From contig QRDG01000517.1 of the NCBI GenBank assembly GCA_012064385.1, forward strand, positions 186,001 to 250,000: 64,000 nucleotides of DNA, read 5' to 3'. Under the pieces are notes generated by a model. It did not search any database and was not told the origin of the DNA. It worked only from the letters and a program-made list of their open reading frames with translations. A program made the position numbers and the translations under genes. This DNA comes from Puccinellia tenuiflora (lineage: Eukaryota; Streptophyta; Magnoliopsida; Poales; Poaceae). This document shows, one piece after another, positions 31,218 through 43,132 of the stretch (position 1 is its first letter; the number at the start of each line of letters is the position of its first letter).

Positions 31218-32601
31218 GAGCATCTCCCCGGGTGCCTAAATTGTGTCCGGCACCACCCGTTTGGAGGCCCAATTGCGGGGTACCGGACGCATGTCGGTCT
31301 TTTTATTTTCCCCTCCCACACCGACACCCCCTAAACGGCCGGACCCCAATTGATCAACATTTGTAAAAGGAGTCGATTTCATTTCGATCCGACAATTTCT
31401 TTTGTAAAAGAGGCGATACAACTAAAATTTAAACTAAAACTACCTAAACTTGTAATCTAGAACATGCCGGACGGAGGTGGCGCGCTAGGGCCAGCCTCGT
31501 CGTCGTGCGCCCCCTCGTCGAAGAGGGGGAGGCAGGCATGTTGAGGCCGCCAGCATGCGCAAGCAGCGCCTCGCCTGCCTGGCTGCCCTGGCCTCCAGCA
31601 TCTGCCGGTGGCGCTCCGCCGCTTGAGTGCGCTCCCGCGCACGCCCCAAGCTCTCCGCCGCCCGCAGGTCCTGCTCCGCGCTCGCCGCGAGCTCCGCCTC
31701 CACCGCCTGTTCTACTTGCAGCTCCCTCGCCGCAAGCTCCCCGCTCCTCCGCCGCGTCCTGCCTCGCCGCCTCCCGGCTCAGCCTCTCCAGCTCCTGTGC
31801 TTGGCGGCCCTGGTAGGGCCTCTGCCAGCTGGCGGCTGTTGGCGATCGCCCTCGCCGTGTTCGCCTCCTCGTGCGCCGCCCGCTCGGCTTTGCGGAAGGA
31901 GCGGGCGTACTCGTCCTCGATGAGTGTCTCGAGCGACATCTCCACGGCGCGCGCCTCCGCCGCGTCGTTCGCGGCCATGGCGAACTCCCAGAATCGGCGG
32001 CGCCCCTCCTCCTCGCGCGCCGTGACGAAGGACAAGATCGCCGCGTGCTGGTCGGGCAGATGGGTGGCTCGTGCATCTGCTCACGCGCCACCACATCCTC
32101 CAGCACCGACACCGGCACAGGGCCTTCCCTCCTCCTCCGCCGCCGCCTCCTCCTCCTCCTCCACTCGAAGTCAAGGGCCTCGTCGTCTTCTACCGACGGC
32201 GGCGGAGGAGGATTAGGAGGAGGGTTTCCCCCCTCCAGAGGGTAATGGCGGCGCGCGGTTTGGGTGATGGTGACACATGCGGTCTGTAGCTTGCGCGTCA
32301 TGGTGGTGGCGTCTGGGTGTTTATCTACGGCGAGGTGAGAACACGATGAGAAGCGGGGGGACGGCGATGTTCTTTTTATAGCGCCGGGAAGCGGCGGGAA
32401 GGATGGCGGGAAACGGTGGTGCGCGGGAAGGGACGGTTGGCCGGTGAGGCGATGTGCTGGTTTAATGCCGGCGATACGTCTCCGCCGCGTCGGCTGCAGC
32501 ACCGCTTCGTAAGGCTGCCCCGCCATTAAATCCTCGAAGGGACGGGTGTGAGGATGACAGGCGGGCCATCCTGTCAGTGAAGATGCCCGGACAGTGTCCG
32601 G
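31218..32601 (-). mobile_element. Harbinger-like element with GC-rich coding remnant, right end decayed or cut
   Basis: The left end GAGCATCTCCCCGGGTGCC is preceded by TAA and matches the left end of the element at 43894 over about 60 bases. The right end near 32590 (GTGAAGATGCCC) is only weakly similar to the expected inverted end, and a copia LTR fragment begins at 32602. On the minus strand a TATAAAAAGA (32371-32380) precedes an ATG at 32301 (MTRKLQTACVTITQ) and a GC-rich frame with long Arg and Pro runs. A second frame (32035-31712: RRRFWEFAMAANDAAEARAVE) is better conserved, so a frameshift is likely. I recognise no transposase. Confidence 0.6.
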
Positions 32602-33084
32602 TGTTTGAGTAATTAGGCAATATTTCATGATTAATTCTAGAATATTAAGCATGACAACAATCGCTACTAACATGTTAATCTCAAACATACTAGAAGTATT
32701 AACTAACATGAAACAGCATACTAGCAGAAAACATGTTAAGCCAGCAGATTGGATCACGCAACACGTACCGATCCGTGGTGGAGGAAGTAGTCGTAGCCGT
32801 TGCCGTACCGATGTTGTTGACGACAACGTTGGCGATGACCGGTCGAAGAGAAGACGGCGTTGGAGACGACGAGCTTTAGGTCCCACCGAGCGACCGGGAA
32901 GACGAGCCGTGATGACGAACTTGAGCAGTCGCGCGGAGCGCTTCCCAAAAACCTAATTAGCCCTCTCCCCGTACAGGATCGCAAGAGCTAACGGTTCCGG
33001 AGACCTGCTCTCCCGCTCGCCGGTGCACACCGGCGATCGGGATGGAGTAGACTACGGTGGCGGCGCAAGGCACGAGATTGGCAA
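32602..33084 (-). repeat. Partial copia LTR ending at an assembly gap
   Basis: TGTTTGAGTAATTAGGC through CACGAGATTGGCAA matches the first half of the LTR at 33741-34743, in the same orientation, and stops at the single N (33085). Confidence 0.85.
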
Positions 33085-33085
33085 N
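33085..33085. other. Ambiguous base N (assembly join)
   Basis: The only N in the window. The copia LTR match ends on its left and the DWNN/RING pseudogene resumes on its right, so the two sides may not be truly adjacent. Confidence 0.9.
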
Positions 33086-33740
33086 ATAGTGATATCCGGC
33101 ATTATTGGCAGCGCGTTCCCGCTGTGTCCATCGTCTCCTGCTCCTTCTTTCTTGGCTCACGTGCCGGTGCCGGTGCCGCCGCTGGATTCGGCGTCGATTC
33201 GCTTCCGTCGCTGTGCTCCGAGGCGGCGCCCTTCTTGCAAGAAATGTGGCTGCGCTGCGAGGTGGCCGGACTCTGACTCTCGCGACCGCGTCGCAGCAGA
33301 CGGAGCTCCTCTGTTTCTCTGTCTTTTCACCGGAAGCGCTGTTGGCCCTGGCGGCGAGAATGTTGGCGATGGTGGTGCGAAGCGCCGGGTTGGGGACTAG
33401 ATCGTCGGGGCGAGCCTGCGCCGCGCACGCGCACTTGGAGTTGGCGACGATGTGGGCTCTGATGCACCGGTCGCAGAAGCTGCTGAAGCAACATTTGCTC
33501 GTCATCACCGCGTCTTCCATCACTTTCTCGCCGATCTTGCAGTAGAGATGCGCCGGGACGCCGTCGTCGTCTGGCGCCGCCGCCGCTGGGGAAAGCGCCC
33601 CCGCCTTTCCGAAGTCGAATCTTGGGTCGCCGTTGGTGGGGCAGTGCTGGATGAAGTGGCCAGGGACGCGGCACCTGCGGCACACGTTCCAGGATGCGGC
33701 GCTGGCCCATGGTATGCTGTGCCACGGTGATTGTAGCGAG
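33086..33740 (-). pseudogene. 3' part of a DWNN/RING pseudogene (second copy)
   Basis: On the minus strand this matches about 46378-47015 of the intact gene at 46068-47429. It retains the zinc knuckle (CRRCRVPGHFIQHC) and a RING-type segment, but the second Cys of the first pair is Gly (CKIG instead of CKIC), and the frame shifts after CCDAVA. The last ~310 bases of the gene are missing at the N/LTR junction. The copia element at 33741 separates it from its 5' part at 40929-41337. The five bases GCGAG are repeated on both sides. Confidence 0.88.
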
Positions 33741-34743
33741 TGTTGGGTAATTAGGCAATAATTCCATGATTAATTTCAGAATATTAAGCATGACAACAAT
33801 CGCTACTAACATGTTAATCTTAAACATACTAGAAGTATTAACTAACATGAACAGCACCATACTATCAGAAAACATGTTAAGCCAGCAGATCAGATCACGC
33901 AACACGTACCAATCCGTGGTGGAGTAAGTAGTCGTAGCCATTGCCGTTGCAGTACCGATGTTGTTGACGACAACGTTGGCGATGACCAGTCGAAGAAGAC
34001 GGCGTTGAAGACAACGAGCTTTAGGTCCCGTCGAGCGACCGGGAAGACGAGCCGTGATGACGAACTTGAGCAGTCGCGCGGAGTGCTTCCCAAAAACCTA
34101 ATTCGCCCTCTCCCATACAGGATCGCAAAGGCGAGCGGTTCCAGAGACCTGCTGTCCCGTTCGATGCACGCCGGCGCACGGGATGGAGTAGACTACGGTG
34201 GTGGCGCAAGGCACGAGTTCGGCAAAACCTAGATTGGTTCAATGTGATGCGGCGCACGCAGTGCACGACAATATATAATGCGGCACGGGAAAACCCTAAC
34301 GGGTACAACGTGGGCCAAGTCCACGTCGCGCACGTTTTAGGTCGGTTACAGTAGCCCACGATCTGGGAGCGACCCGAACCGACTAACTGTGACGCGTCCG
34401 TCCAGACCGTTTTTCCCGGACTGCAAAAATAAAGCTCGGCTCGGTGAGATTCCCGCAACCCGCGGCGCGTCGTAACGAGACGAGACGAGACGAGACGGGC
34501 GGTGCGTGCGTGCATGCGAGCGGCGGCGGAGGAGGAGGAGCGCGTGAGAGAGCCTCTTGTTCTCACAAGCTTACCAAGTAGTAGAACACTCCACTATATA
34601 AGTTGGTGCAACTCCTCTCAAACTAGCGGGGTGGGACTAAACTTTAGCTCCCACTCCACTCTCATGTGTGCTGCCACAAAAATGGGCTTTGAGATTTTCT
34701 GAAATTGCTTATTGGGCTGCCACATATGGGCCCAATTCTAACA
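33741..34743 (-). repeat. Copia 3' LTR (1,003 bp)
   Basis: Minus-strand LTR from TGTTAGAATTGGG (34743) to CCCAACA (33741). The adjacent internal sequence on the minus strand reads GATCTGGTGGGGGAT, the polypurine tract (34744-34758), which identifies this as the 3' LTR. Confidence 0.92.
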
Positions 34744-37700
34744 ATCCCCCACCAGATCTCAAATCCCCATTTAGAGATAATTTGCCAAACCTCGTTTCTT
34801 GTTTATATACCAGTGTTTCAGCAGAGACTGTTAAGTTGAACTTCCGCCTAGAGCTTCAAGCTACATCTATCAGCAACTTGAACAATGGACTAAGCCTTAA
34901 ATTGCAAGTTTGGTGCCAACAGATTTCACTCAAAGTCACAGCCAGTACCTGGCTGTCAGTAGCCTACCCCGCGGGTGGAGCATATGCGTCGTACTCCCTG
35001 GTCTCTTCACGAGTTTACTAGAGATCACCCAAATCTCATAGACTGCGATATTTAACAGTCGGAACTCATATAGGTGTGTTCTTTCAAGAATGCTCTGTAG
35101 GACAGCATCTTTGCTATAAATAGCCAATAGAATCACATTAAGGCATGTTGCCAACCTGCCTTACAGCTTTCTGAGATCTCGTGCATCTTCACTTAGAGAG
35201 GGTAACAAAAAGCTCTCCTCCGTTAAACTACTAGTTTGTTTTTCCCAGGTCCTACTTCACGGGATCTCCGATCACATAGGTTGGTTACCACTATGGTGTA
35301 ACACTCATGGGTCTCATACCCATCTCCCTCGATGCACTCTCTATCACATTTCGTGATAGTCCCTTTCTAAAGGGATCTGCGGTTTTGTCTATTTGAATAT
35401 ACGTAACAGTAATTACTCCGGAGTTTTTCAATTTCCTGACAGATTTCAAACGTCTTTTAACGTGTCTTGATGACTTCGCATTATCCTTAGCACTATTCAC
35501 TTTGACAATCACCCTTTGATTGTCACAGTTCATAAGGATGGCCGGCAATGGTTTGTTAACCACCGGCAAGTACATCAAGAGCTCACGCAACCATTCTGCC
35601 TCTACAGTGGCTGTATCCAAAGAAGTAAGTTCTGCTTCCATGGTTGACCTCGTCAATATGGTTTGTTTACAAGACCTCCATGACACTGCGCCACCTCCAA
35701 GGGTAAATGCATACCCACTTGCGGGGTAAAGCTCATCAACATCTGAAATCCAGTTCGAGTCACTATATCCCTCTAGCACAGCAGGGTGCCCAGAATAGTG
35801 AATCCCATAACTCATTGTACCGTTCAGAGAGCGCATGACTCTTTAAAGTGCATGCCAATGGTCATTACCCGGGTTTGACATGAACCTGCTCAACTTGCTT
35901 ACAACATATGAGATATCAGGTATCGTCGCGCTCGCGAGGTACATGAGTGAACCGATTATTTGAGAGTATCTCAATTTATCTATCGATTCTTTCTTGTTCT
36001 TTCGAAGTGCCACGCTGAGATCCTAAGGTGTTGGAGAAGGCTTGCTATCTATAAAGCCATCGGCTCAAGACCTTCTCAACATAGTGTGATTGTGTTAAAA
36101 CAATTCCACTCTCATCCTTAATCAGCTTGATGATCAGAATTACATCAGCTTTCTCACAGATCTTTCATGTCAAAACATTTGACAGAAAAGACTTGACCTC
36201 ATTTATCACATTTCATGCTTGTACCAAATATCAATATGTCATCGACATACAAGCATATATGACACTATCGCCCCCACCATGGCGATATAAACACACATAT
36301 CAGCCTCATTAATGGCAAAGCCTGCAGAACTCAAAGTTCTATCAAACTTCTCATGCCATTGCTTAGGTGCTTGTTTCAGTACATACAAGGATTTCAACAA
36401 CTTGCATACCTTTCTCTCTTCACCCTTTAACCACGAACCCGTCAGACTGATCCATATAGATCTCCTCTTCCAACTCTCCATTGAGGAAAGCTGTCTTAAC
36501 GTCCATTTGATGAACGATAAGACCATAAGAGACAGCCAGGGAAAGTAGTACACGAATTGTGGTTAGTCTAGCGACAGGTGAATAGGTATCGAAGTAAATC
36601 TTCACCTTCTCTTTGTGTGTAGCCCTGGCCACAAGCCGCGCCTTGTACTTAATCAACAGTACCGTCAGGTCGCAGCTTCTTCTTGGACACCCACTTGCAA
36701 CCCACAGGTTTACACCCATACGGTCGTTCAGATAGTTCGCATGTTCCATTAGAAAGAATCGAGTCCATCTCATTTTGGACAGCTTCTTTCCAGTCATCCA
36801 CATCAGGAGATGCATATGCCTCTGCAATGGACGTAGGAGTATTGTCCACAAGGTACACAATGAAATCATCATCAAAGGATTTTTCAATCCTCTGTCTCTT
36901 GCTCCTCTTAGGAGCTTCATTGTCATCCTTCTCTAGGACAGTCTCAAGTGGTTGTTCAGAATGATCACCAGATGTACTAGATTCAGGAATTATCTCAAAA
37001 GAAATTCTAGCAGTGCTATGCATATCTTCATAGGAACATATTCTCAAAAATGTTGCATCACGAGATTCCATTATAGTATCAACATGCATATCAGGAACTT
37101 CAGATTTAACCACTAAAAATCTATAACCAACGCTACGCGGCGCATAGCCAAGAAAAATACAATCCACTGTCTTTGGTCCGAGTTTGCGTTTCTTCGGAAT
37201 AGGAATGTTGACTTTCGCCAAGCATCCCCAAGTACGCAAATAAGAAAGTGATGGCTTTCTTCCAACCCACTCCTCATAAGGTGTTTTCTCTTTATTCTTG
37301 TTAGGAACTCTATTCAGGATATGACATGAAGTCAACAAGGCCTCCCCCCACCATGCCTTAGATAAACCCGCAGTGTCCAACATGGAATTCACCAAGTCGG
37401 TCAGCGTGCGGTTTTTCCTCTCGACAATCCCGTTTGATTGGGGCGAGTAGGGAGGCGTCCTCTCATGAATAATGTCGTGTTCCTCACAGAATTCGTCAAA
37501 TATTTTCGCAAATATCTCCACCACGATCCGACCTAAGACGCTTGATCTTTCTCTCTAATTGATTTTCAACTTCAGCCTTATAGATTTTAAAGTAGTCTAA
37601 AGCTTCATCTTTAGTTTGCAACAAATAAACATAGCAGAACCTAGTAGCATCATCAATTAATGTCATGAAATATCTGTTTCCACCTTTGTCAACACAACAT

Positions 37701-37810
37701 TCATCTCGCATAGATCAGAATGTATGAGTTCTAGAGGTGCCAAGTTTCTCTCCTCGGCCGCCATGTGAGGCTTCCGAGGTTGCTTAGATTGCACACAACT
37801 ATGGCACTTA

Positions 37811-38749
37811 GGCCCAGTTCTTTTCGGCTCCGGCTTGTGCAGAAGCCCCTTTGGCTCCGGCTGCCCAGAGAAACAGCAGTGAGAATAAGCTCGTGAGAAA
37901 TTGTAGTCCAGTTCTTTTCGGCTTTCACTGTCCCGGCTTATTGTTTGAGTTGTGTGATAAAAAGTCTGTATTAACCCTGGAATGAGTTTGTGTGCTAACT
38001 ACACAATAATGAGTTAAATCTTATTGTTTTATTTGACCACACAATCAATTTTCGAATATCATGAAGTGCTAAATAGTACATCCAGAACACCATCGAATCA
38101 TCCATGAACTGCATCCAGGGACCGGTGCATCTTGGGCACCGAAACAGATCCGGACCTGGCCGGCAAGCTCGAGCTCGGCTCGATCCGGGCCGGCGAGTAG
38201 GGAGTGGCCGCGGGCTACGGAGCAGGGCCGGCGGCGCCCGGGATCTGGGGAGGCCGGAACAGCGCCGGTTGAGCGACGTGGCCAGAGCGGTCAACGCGGG
38301 GCTTCGTGGAGCGCCGGTGGCTGGTCGCAGCGGAGCAACGGCCGGCGACCTCGAGGTCGACGGTGGGGCAGACGAGATGGAGGCGGGTCGGCGTCAGCGC
38401 TCGGGACGGAGCAGTCCCGGCGGCGCTCGGGATCTTGGGCGTCTCCGGCGGGAGAGATAAGATAAGGGAGAGAGAGAAGAGGGAGAAAGAAAACGGCCGG
38501 TTCGCCTCTGTCTGCGCGGTGGCAATGGTCCGTAATTTGCATCTCAAACAGGGGCACATCGGAAAAACGGTTAGCTGCACTTGCGGGAAGCCACCGGCGG
38601 GCGCGGGAAGTTGGGGTATCGCTGCTTATTCTCACTGTGAAGGAATCGATGAAGCCGGCTGTCCAGTTAAGCGGCTTAAAATCGAGTTCTTTTGGACTTT
38701 GGCTTCTTTTCACCTAGAAGCTGCTCAGAAGCTCCAAAAGAACTGGGCC
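37811..38749. mobile_element. Harbinger/Tourist-type element inside copia pol
   Basis: The 939-bp insertion has ends GGCCCAGTTCTTTTCGG and CCAAAAGAACTGGGCC (inverted) and 3-bp flanks TTA on both sides. A second pair of similar motifs lies inside (CCAGTTCTTTTCGGC near 37911, GAGTTCTTTTGGA near 38683). The middle is GC-rich without a recognised protein. TTA duplications indicate PIF/Harbinger. Confidence 0.8.
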
Positions 38750-39373
38750 TTAGAACCTTTGGCAATAGTGAATTTCGGAATTAAACACATGCTGGATAGC
38801 CGAGACATTAAACCAAAATTAACGTGACATAAATGAGAGTGCCAAACACTAGCATCCGAATTAACAATGCCATAAATATGGTTCACTGACTTATTACAAA
38901 AATCTGAAAGGGAAAAGCGGAACAAGCCTCCGCACTCATAACCTTTACCAATAAATTGTCCAAACTTTGACACAACCACTTTATTGGACTTTAAGACTAC
39001 TTTAAACCCATCTCTGCATAGAAGGGAGCCGCTAACGAGATTCTTGTTCAGATCTACCGTGCCAACACCACGAACAGAAGCATGTGATCCATTCCCCATT
39101 AGGACGGAAGAATCCCGTGCGACCTGGTAAGAAGTGAACATAGAGATGTCAGAACATACATGAACATTAGCACTTGTATCAATCTACCAACATGAAGATT
39201 GAAATACTCAAAGCACAACAGGTAAATTACCATACCCATCAGTATTGCTAGCGGTCACGACGTTGACAGTATTGGTGCCATCTTTTCCTTTGCGATCTGC
39301 ACGTTCAGGGCAGTTCTTGGAATAGTGGCCAAGCTCTCCGCAGGTATAACATCCTCCCTGTCCAGCTTTGTTC

Positions 39374-39417
39374 ACCTTCTTCTTCTTCTTCTTCTTCTTC
39401 TTCTTCTTCTTCTTCTT
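39374..39417. repeat. (CTT)n microsatellite in copia gag
   Basis: About 14 CTT units, read as polylysine in Gag on the minus strand. Confidence 0.9.
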
Positions 39418-40149
39418 TAAGTCAGTAGTCTTTGCAGGCTTATTGAACAAGGGCTTGAAATTCCCTTTGTTCTTGACATGTGAGTTCTTCTGCACCATGT
39501 TGGCGCTAGACTGACCCTCACCGCCTCTCTCATTAGTGTCCTTAGCCCGAGATTTCTCCTCAACATCAAGAGACGCAATTAGATTTTCAACTGATATCTC
39601 CTGTCTCTTATGTTTGAGACTTGTGGCGAAGTTCCTCCAAGACAGAGACAACTTTGCAATAATGCACCCAGCCACAAACTTGTCGGGTATGGCACACTTG
39701 AGAAGTTCGAGCTCCTTTGCAATACACTTTATTTCATGAGCCTGTTCCACTATAGAACGGTTATTCACCATCCTGTAATCATGGAAACTCTCCATGACAT
39801 AGAGTTCACTGCCAGCATCGGATGCACCGAATTTCGCATTCAGTGCTTCCCAGAGCTCCTTGCCGTCCTCTATGTGCATGTACACATCACACAGATGACC
39901 ATCAAGAATGCTAAGAATACATCCCCTGAAGGCAGTATTGTCATACCGGAACTTTTCCTGATCTTGCTCAGAAATAGTTCCATCAGGCATGCCTTCACTG
40001 ACATGGAATATTTTCAAAGCCATCAGCCAGAGCTGGCACTTCACTTGCCACCTCTTAAAGCTCACACCGGTAAACTTTTCCGGTCTCATAGCATCAGCAA
40101 AACCAGCTATTGATAACTCAGGAAATTGCCTATAATTAGGTTTTTGGAT

Positions 40150-40928
40150 TGTTGGGTAATTAGGCAATAATTTCATGATTAATTCGAGAATATTAAGCAT
40201 GACAATAATCGGTACTAACATGTTAATCTCAAACATACTAAAAGTATTAACTAACATAAACAGCAGCATACTAGTAATGACGACAACGTTGGCGATGACC
40301 GGTCGAAGAAGACGGCGTTGAATACGACGAGCTTTAGGTCCCGCCGAGCGACCGGGAAGACGAGCCGTGATGACGAACTTGAGCAGTCTCGCGGAGCGCT
40401 TCCAAAAACCTAATTCGCCCTCTCCCGTACAGGATCGCAAAGGCGAGCGGTTCCGAAGACCTGCTGTCCCGTTCGCCAGTGCACGCCGGCGCAAGGGATG
40501 GAGTAGACGTGATGCGGCGCACGCAGTGCACGACAACGTTTTAGGTCGGTTACAGTAGCCCACGATCCGGGAGCGACCCGAACCGACTAACTGTGACGCG
40601 TCCGTCCAGACCGTTTTTTCCGGACTGCAAAAATAAAGCTCGGCGAGATTCCCGCAACCCGTCGAGTCGAGTCGAGACGGGCGGTGCGTGCGTGCAAGCG
40701 GCGGAGGAGGAGCGCGTGAGAGAGGCTCTTGTTCTTACAAGATTACCAAGTAGTAGAACACTCCACTATATAAGTTGGTGCAACTTCTCTCAAACTAGCG
40801 GGGTGGTACTAAACTTTAGCTCCCACTCTATTCTCATATGTGCTGCCACAAAAATCTGCAATAAAAATGGTCTTTAAAATTTTCTGAAATTGCTTATTGG
40901 ACTGCCACCTATAGGCCCAATTCTAACA
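40150..40928 (-). repeat. Copia 5' LTR (779 bp, deleted relative to its partner)
   Basis: Same ends as the 3' LTR but shorter. It lacks the block between CATACTA and ACGACAACG present at about 33860-33970, plus segments near 34210-34310. Confidence 0.9.
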
Positions 40929-41337
40929 GCGAGCAGCGTCGATCACCGCGCTGGTAGCCTTGGCCTCATCGTCGTCCTCCGCTCCCGCCGACGCGCTCGA
41001 CCTCGAGGAAGAATCGGATAAAAGAACTGCCAGCTTCTTGCGTCGCTTTGGGCAGTTGAGTGGATGGCGACACGATGGTGTCGACCGGAGGCCCGGCGAC
41101 TCGGCGCACCACCACCGTCGAGTTGCGCAGGACCAACGCTCTGTCGTCCGTGTACTCCTCACGGGTCTGCGCGTCGATCGCGATGCCCTCCCTGGGACCC
41201 CGGCCGCGCGTCCGGCCGTGGCCGTGGCGACTTGTCCCCAGGATTTGGCGCTTCAGGTCGCCGACGGAGATGGAAGGCGCCGCGACGGGCAGGGAGAAGG
41301 TGTCCACGCCGCTCCTGTACCGGTAGTACACCGCCAT
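40929..41337 (-). pseudogene. 5' part of the DWNN/RING pseudogene (second copy)
   Basis: On the minus strand the ATG at 41337 (MAVYYRYRSG) starts the DWNN ubiquitin-like domain, near-identical to the gene at 47429 downwards. One codon is lost in the DWNN domain (GIAIDAQ for GIAISDAQ), and a small deletion after EAG shifts the frame just before the copia insertion. Similarity with the intact gene's upstream region continues to about 41580, including a TATATATA upstream of the gene, so promoter and gene were duplicated together. Confidence 0.9.
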
Positions 41338-41589
41338 CTCCTTTTCCCTCGAGATTGGTTGGTCACGACAGAGATGAGCACCTTCGCCGGAGCCGGAAAA
41401 ATGGTTTGTAGAGGCGAGGCGAGGAAACGAGAAATATGCATCTCGGCGATCACGGTCCATGCCTATATATATCCTCGGGAAGTTTGAATCCGAGAAGGTG
41501 TCGAGCTTCCTCCTGAACCGCCTTTTGGTAACCTGTCCGAGTAATAGTATGAATCGTAGTACGCGGTTTCGCTTTCAGTTAATTCCTTC

Positions 41590-42187
41590 CTTTAATCGGA
41601 CATGTTCTATCGTTCTAGCCTGGTGTTTCCTGTTAGACCTTCCAAACTTGGTTCAACTAGTTTAACTAGTTTTGCAGTAGCTAGGATCCGAATTCTTGAC
41701 ATATTTCCAACAAGCAACCAGTATTTCCCCAAAAAAAAAGCACCCGGCAATTTCTTTTCCACTGCATTTTGTTTCATGTGCGCATTCAAAGGTTCCCAGC
41801 ATCTCCTCAGCCGCATTCAAAGGTTCCCCACAATTTCTTTGTGCAGACGTCGGGTTGTATCCGCGACATTTGATTCTTTCAAGTATTCTTTGCCAAACAC
41901 CTGAACCACCGTTTTGCAGAACTTGTATACACTACATGTGGATTTGCTCATACGTATGTACTTATCGACAAAATAAACTAACAACTCCATATGAAAGCAT
42001 CAAAACAACAGCAATGCATTTCTGATAAGAAAAAACCAAGCTTACCAGCAACCTCTTTCTTAAAATTGAAGTAATCATCATGAACCCTCGCTCCCTGAAA
42101 AATACACATGAACACATGCCTTGACATCCGGAATGGTCGCCGGAAAACATGTAGAAAGTATAGCGACAGAACACGAAGGAAATTATA
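41590..42187. other. No gene recognised
   Basis: Diverged region upstream of the pseudogene; no ORF with domain content and no clear repeat ends. Confidence 0.4.
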
Positions 42188-43132
42188 ACTTCCACCACCT
42201 TCTACTCAATACTCCATGAGTTGCACAAACTACTACTTGGTCATTTTTTGCAGTTTAGACCAGTTGGTAGTCTAATCTGTTGCGGGCTTCATCACTTGAT
42301 GATCTAATCAACTTTTAGCACCATTGACAACAAAAAGGACATCTGATCCCCCACATGTCAGTACTACAATTAACATACATATATTTAAAATAGATTTGGG
42401 AAAACATAAAAATAATAATTATGCGAGCTAAGCTCCACAAGTCAATGCTTCAATTGATTATAGAACCTTTGAAAAAACATAAAATGACTATTCGTCCAAA
42501 AATTATGAGTTTTTATGTTGATGCACATTTGTATACAGTGGATGAGTTTTATATAAAACATCATTGGTTATTCAAAAAATATACTATATAGTTCACAAAT
42601 AAAATATTCGTGACACACTATACAAATCTGAGGAAATAATTGACCGTCCAAAATCATGATTTTTGTGTCGTTATAGGGTATAATAAACCTACTTCTGAAC
42701 ATTAATTGTCCATTCAAGAGTTTGAACAAACACTCTGGAATAGCAAAATTATAAGCTCATTATTATCGGAATTTTGTTATTTTTGTTTAGTGTGTCATGA
42801 GTATTTTTTTTTCAAAATATAACAATAAAAACGGTTTTAAGTAAAAGTTGGTGCTACATATATAATGGATTTTATTACATTTAAACATAATTTATTTCTT
42901 AATTTTTAGATTTTTTTTTGAATTTTAAGTTCTTTATATTTTGTACATTAATTAGAACATTAACATGTCGGGGAGGGGGGCTGCCGATTTTGCTGTCAAC
43001 ATGGCTAGATAATTTATTACATGATCAAGTGGTGGAAAATGTAACATATTAGACCACCACATGGTGGAAATCACAAAAAAATACGTCCAAGTGGTGGGTT
43101 GTGCAACCTATGGAGTAGGAGGTGGTGGAAGT
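42188..43132. mobile_element. Small inverted-repeat transposon, about 945 bp
   Basis: ACTTCCACCACCTTCTACTC ... TTGCACAAACTACTACTTGG at 42188-42240 is the inverted partner of 43088-43132 (CCAAGTGGTGGGTTGTGCAA ... GGAGGTGGTGGAAGT), about 45-50 bases with some mismatches. The interior is AT-rich and non-coding. I could not find a convincing target duplication, so the superfamily is open. Confidence 0.6.

Larger units (their letters stand above)
34744..40149 (-). pseudogene. Copia gag-pol, decayed
   Basis: From the 5' LTR (higher coordinates) down: Gag (about 40120-39208) with SIAGFADAMRPEKFTGV, a polylysine run from a CTT repeat and the knuckle CYTCGELGHYSKNC. The protease / gag-pre-integrase region (39141-38750) has VWHSHLCHVNFGLMSRL and is cut by a 939-bp element. 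Integrase resumes below 37810 (CHSCVQSKQPRKPH would be the zinc end; YFMTLIDDATRF and NGIVERKNRT hold D and E). Reverse transcriptase (36926-36239) has MDVKTAFLNGELEEEIYM and SLYVLKQAPKQWH. RNase H (35836-35291) has GYSDSNW and TRSTMEAE. Numerous frameshifts and stops make it non-functional. Gag begins almost at the LTR, without an initiating ATG. Confidence 0.9.
33741..40928 (-). mobile_element. Ty1/copia retrotransposon inserted in the DWNN/RING pseudogene
   Basis: On the minus strand the LTRs start TGTTAGAATTGGG and end CCCAACA. Target duplications GCGAG lie at 33736-33740 and 40929-40933. Removing the element rejoins the pseudogene at exactly the sequence seen uninterrupted at about 47015-47020. 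Gene order on the minus strand is gag, protease, integrase, reverse transcriptase, RNase H, which is the copia order. The coding region has many stops and shifts and is further split by a Harbinger-type element. No tRNA primer site is recognisable next to the 5' LTR. Confidence 0.93.

Noticed and set aside
31444..32886. 480-codon minus-strand frame spanning a Harbinger-like element and a copia LTR fragment
   Set aside because: It crosses an element boundary and consists of Arg/Pro/Ala low-complexity sequence; only the parts noted in the feature list look coding.
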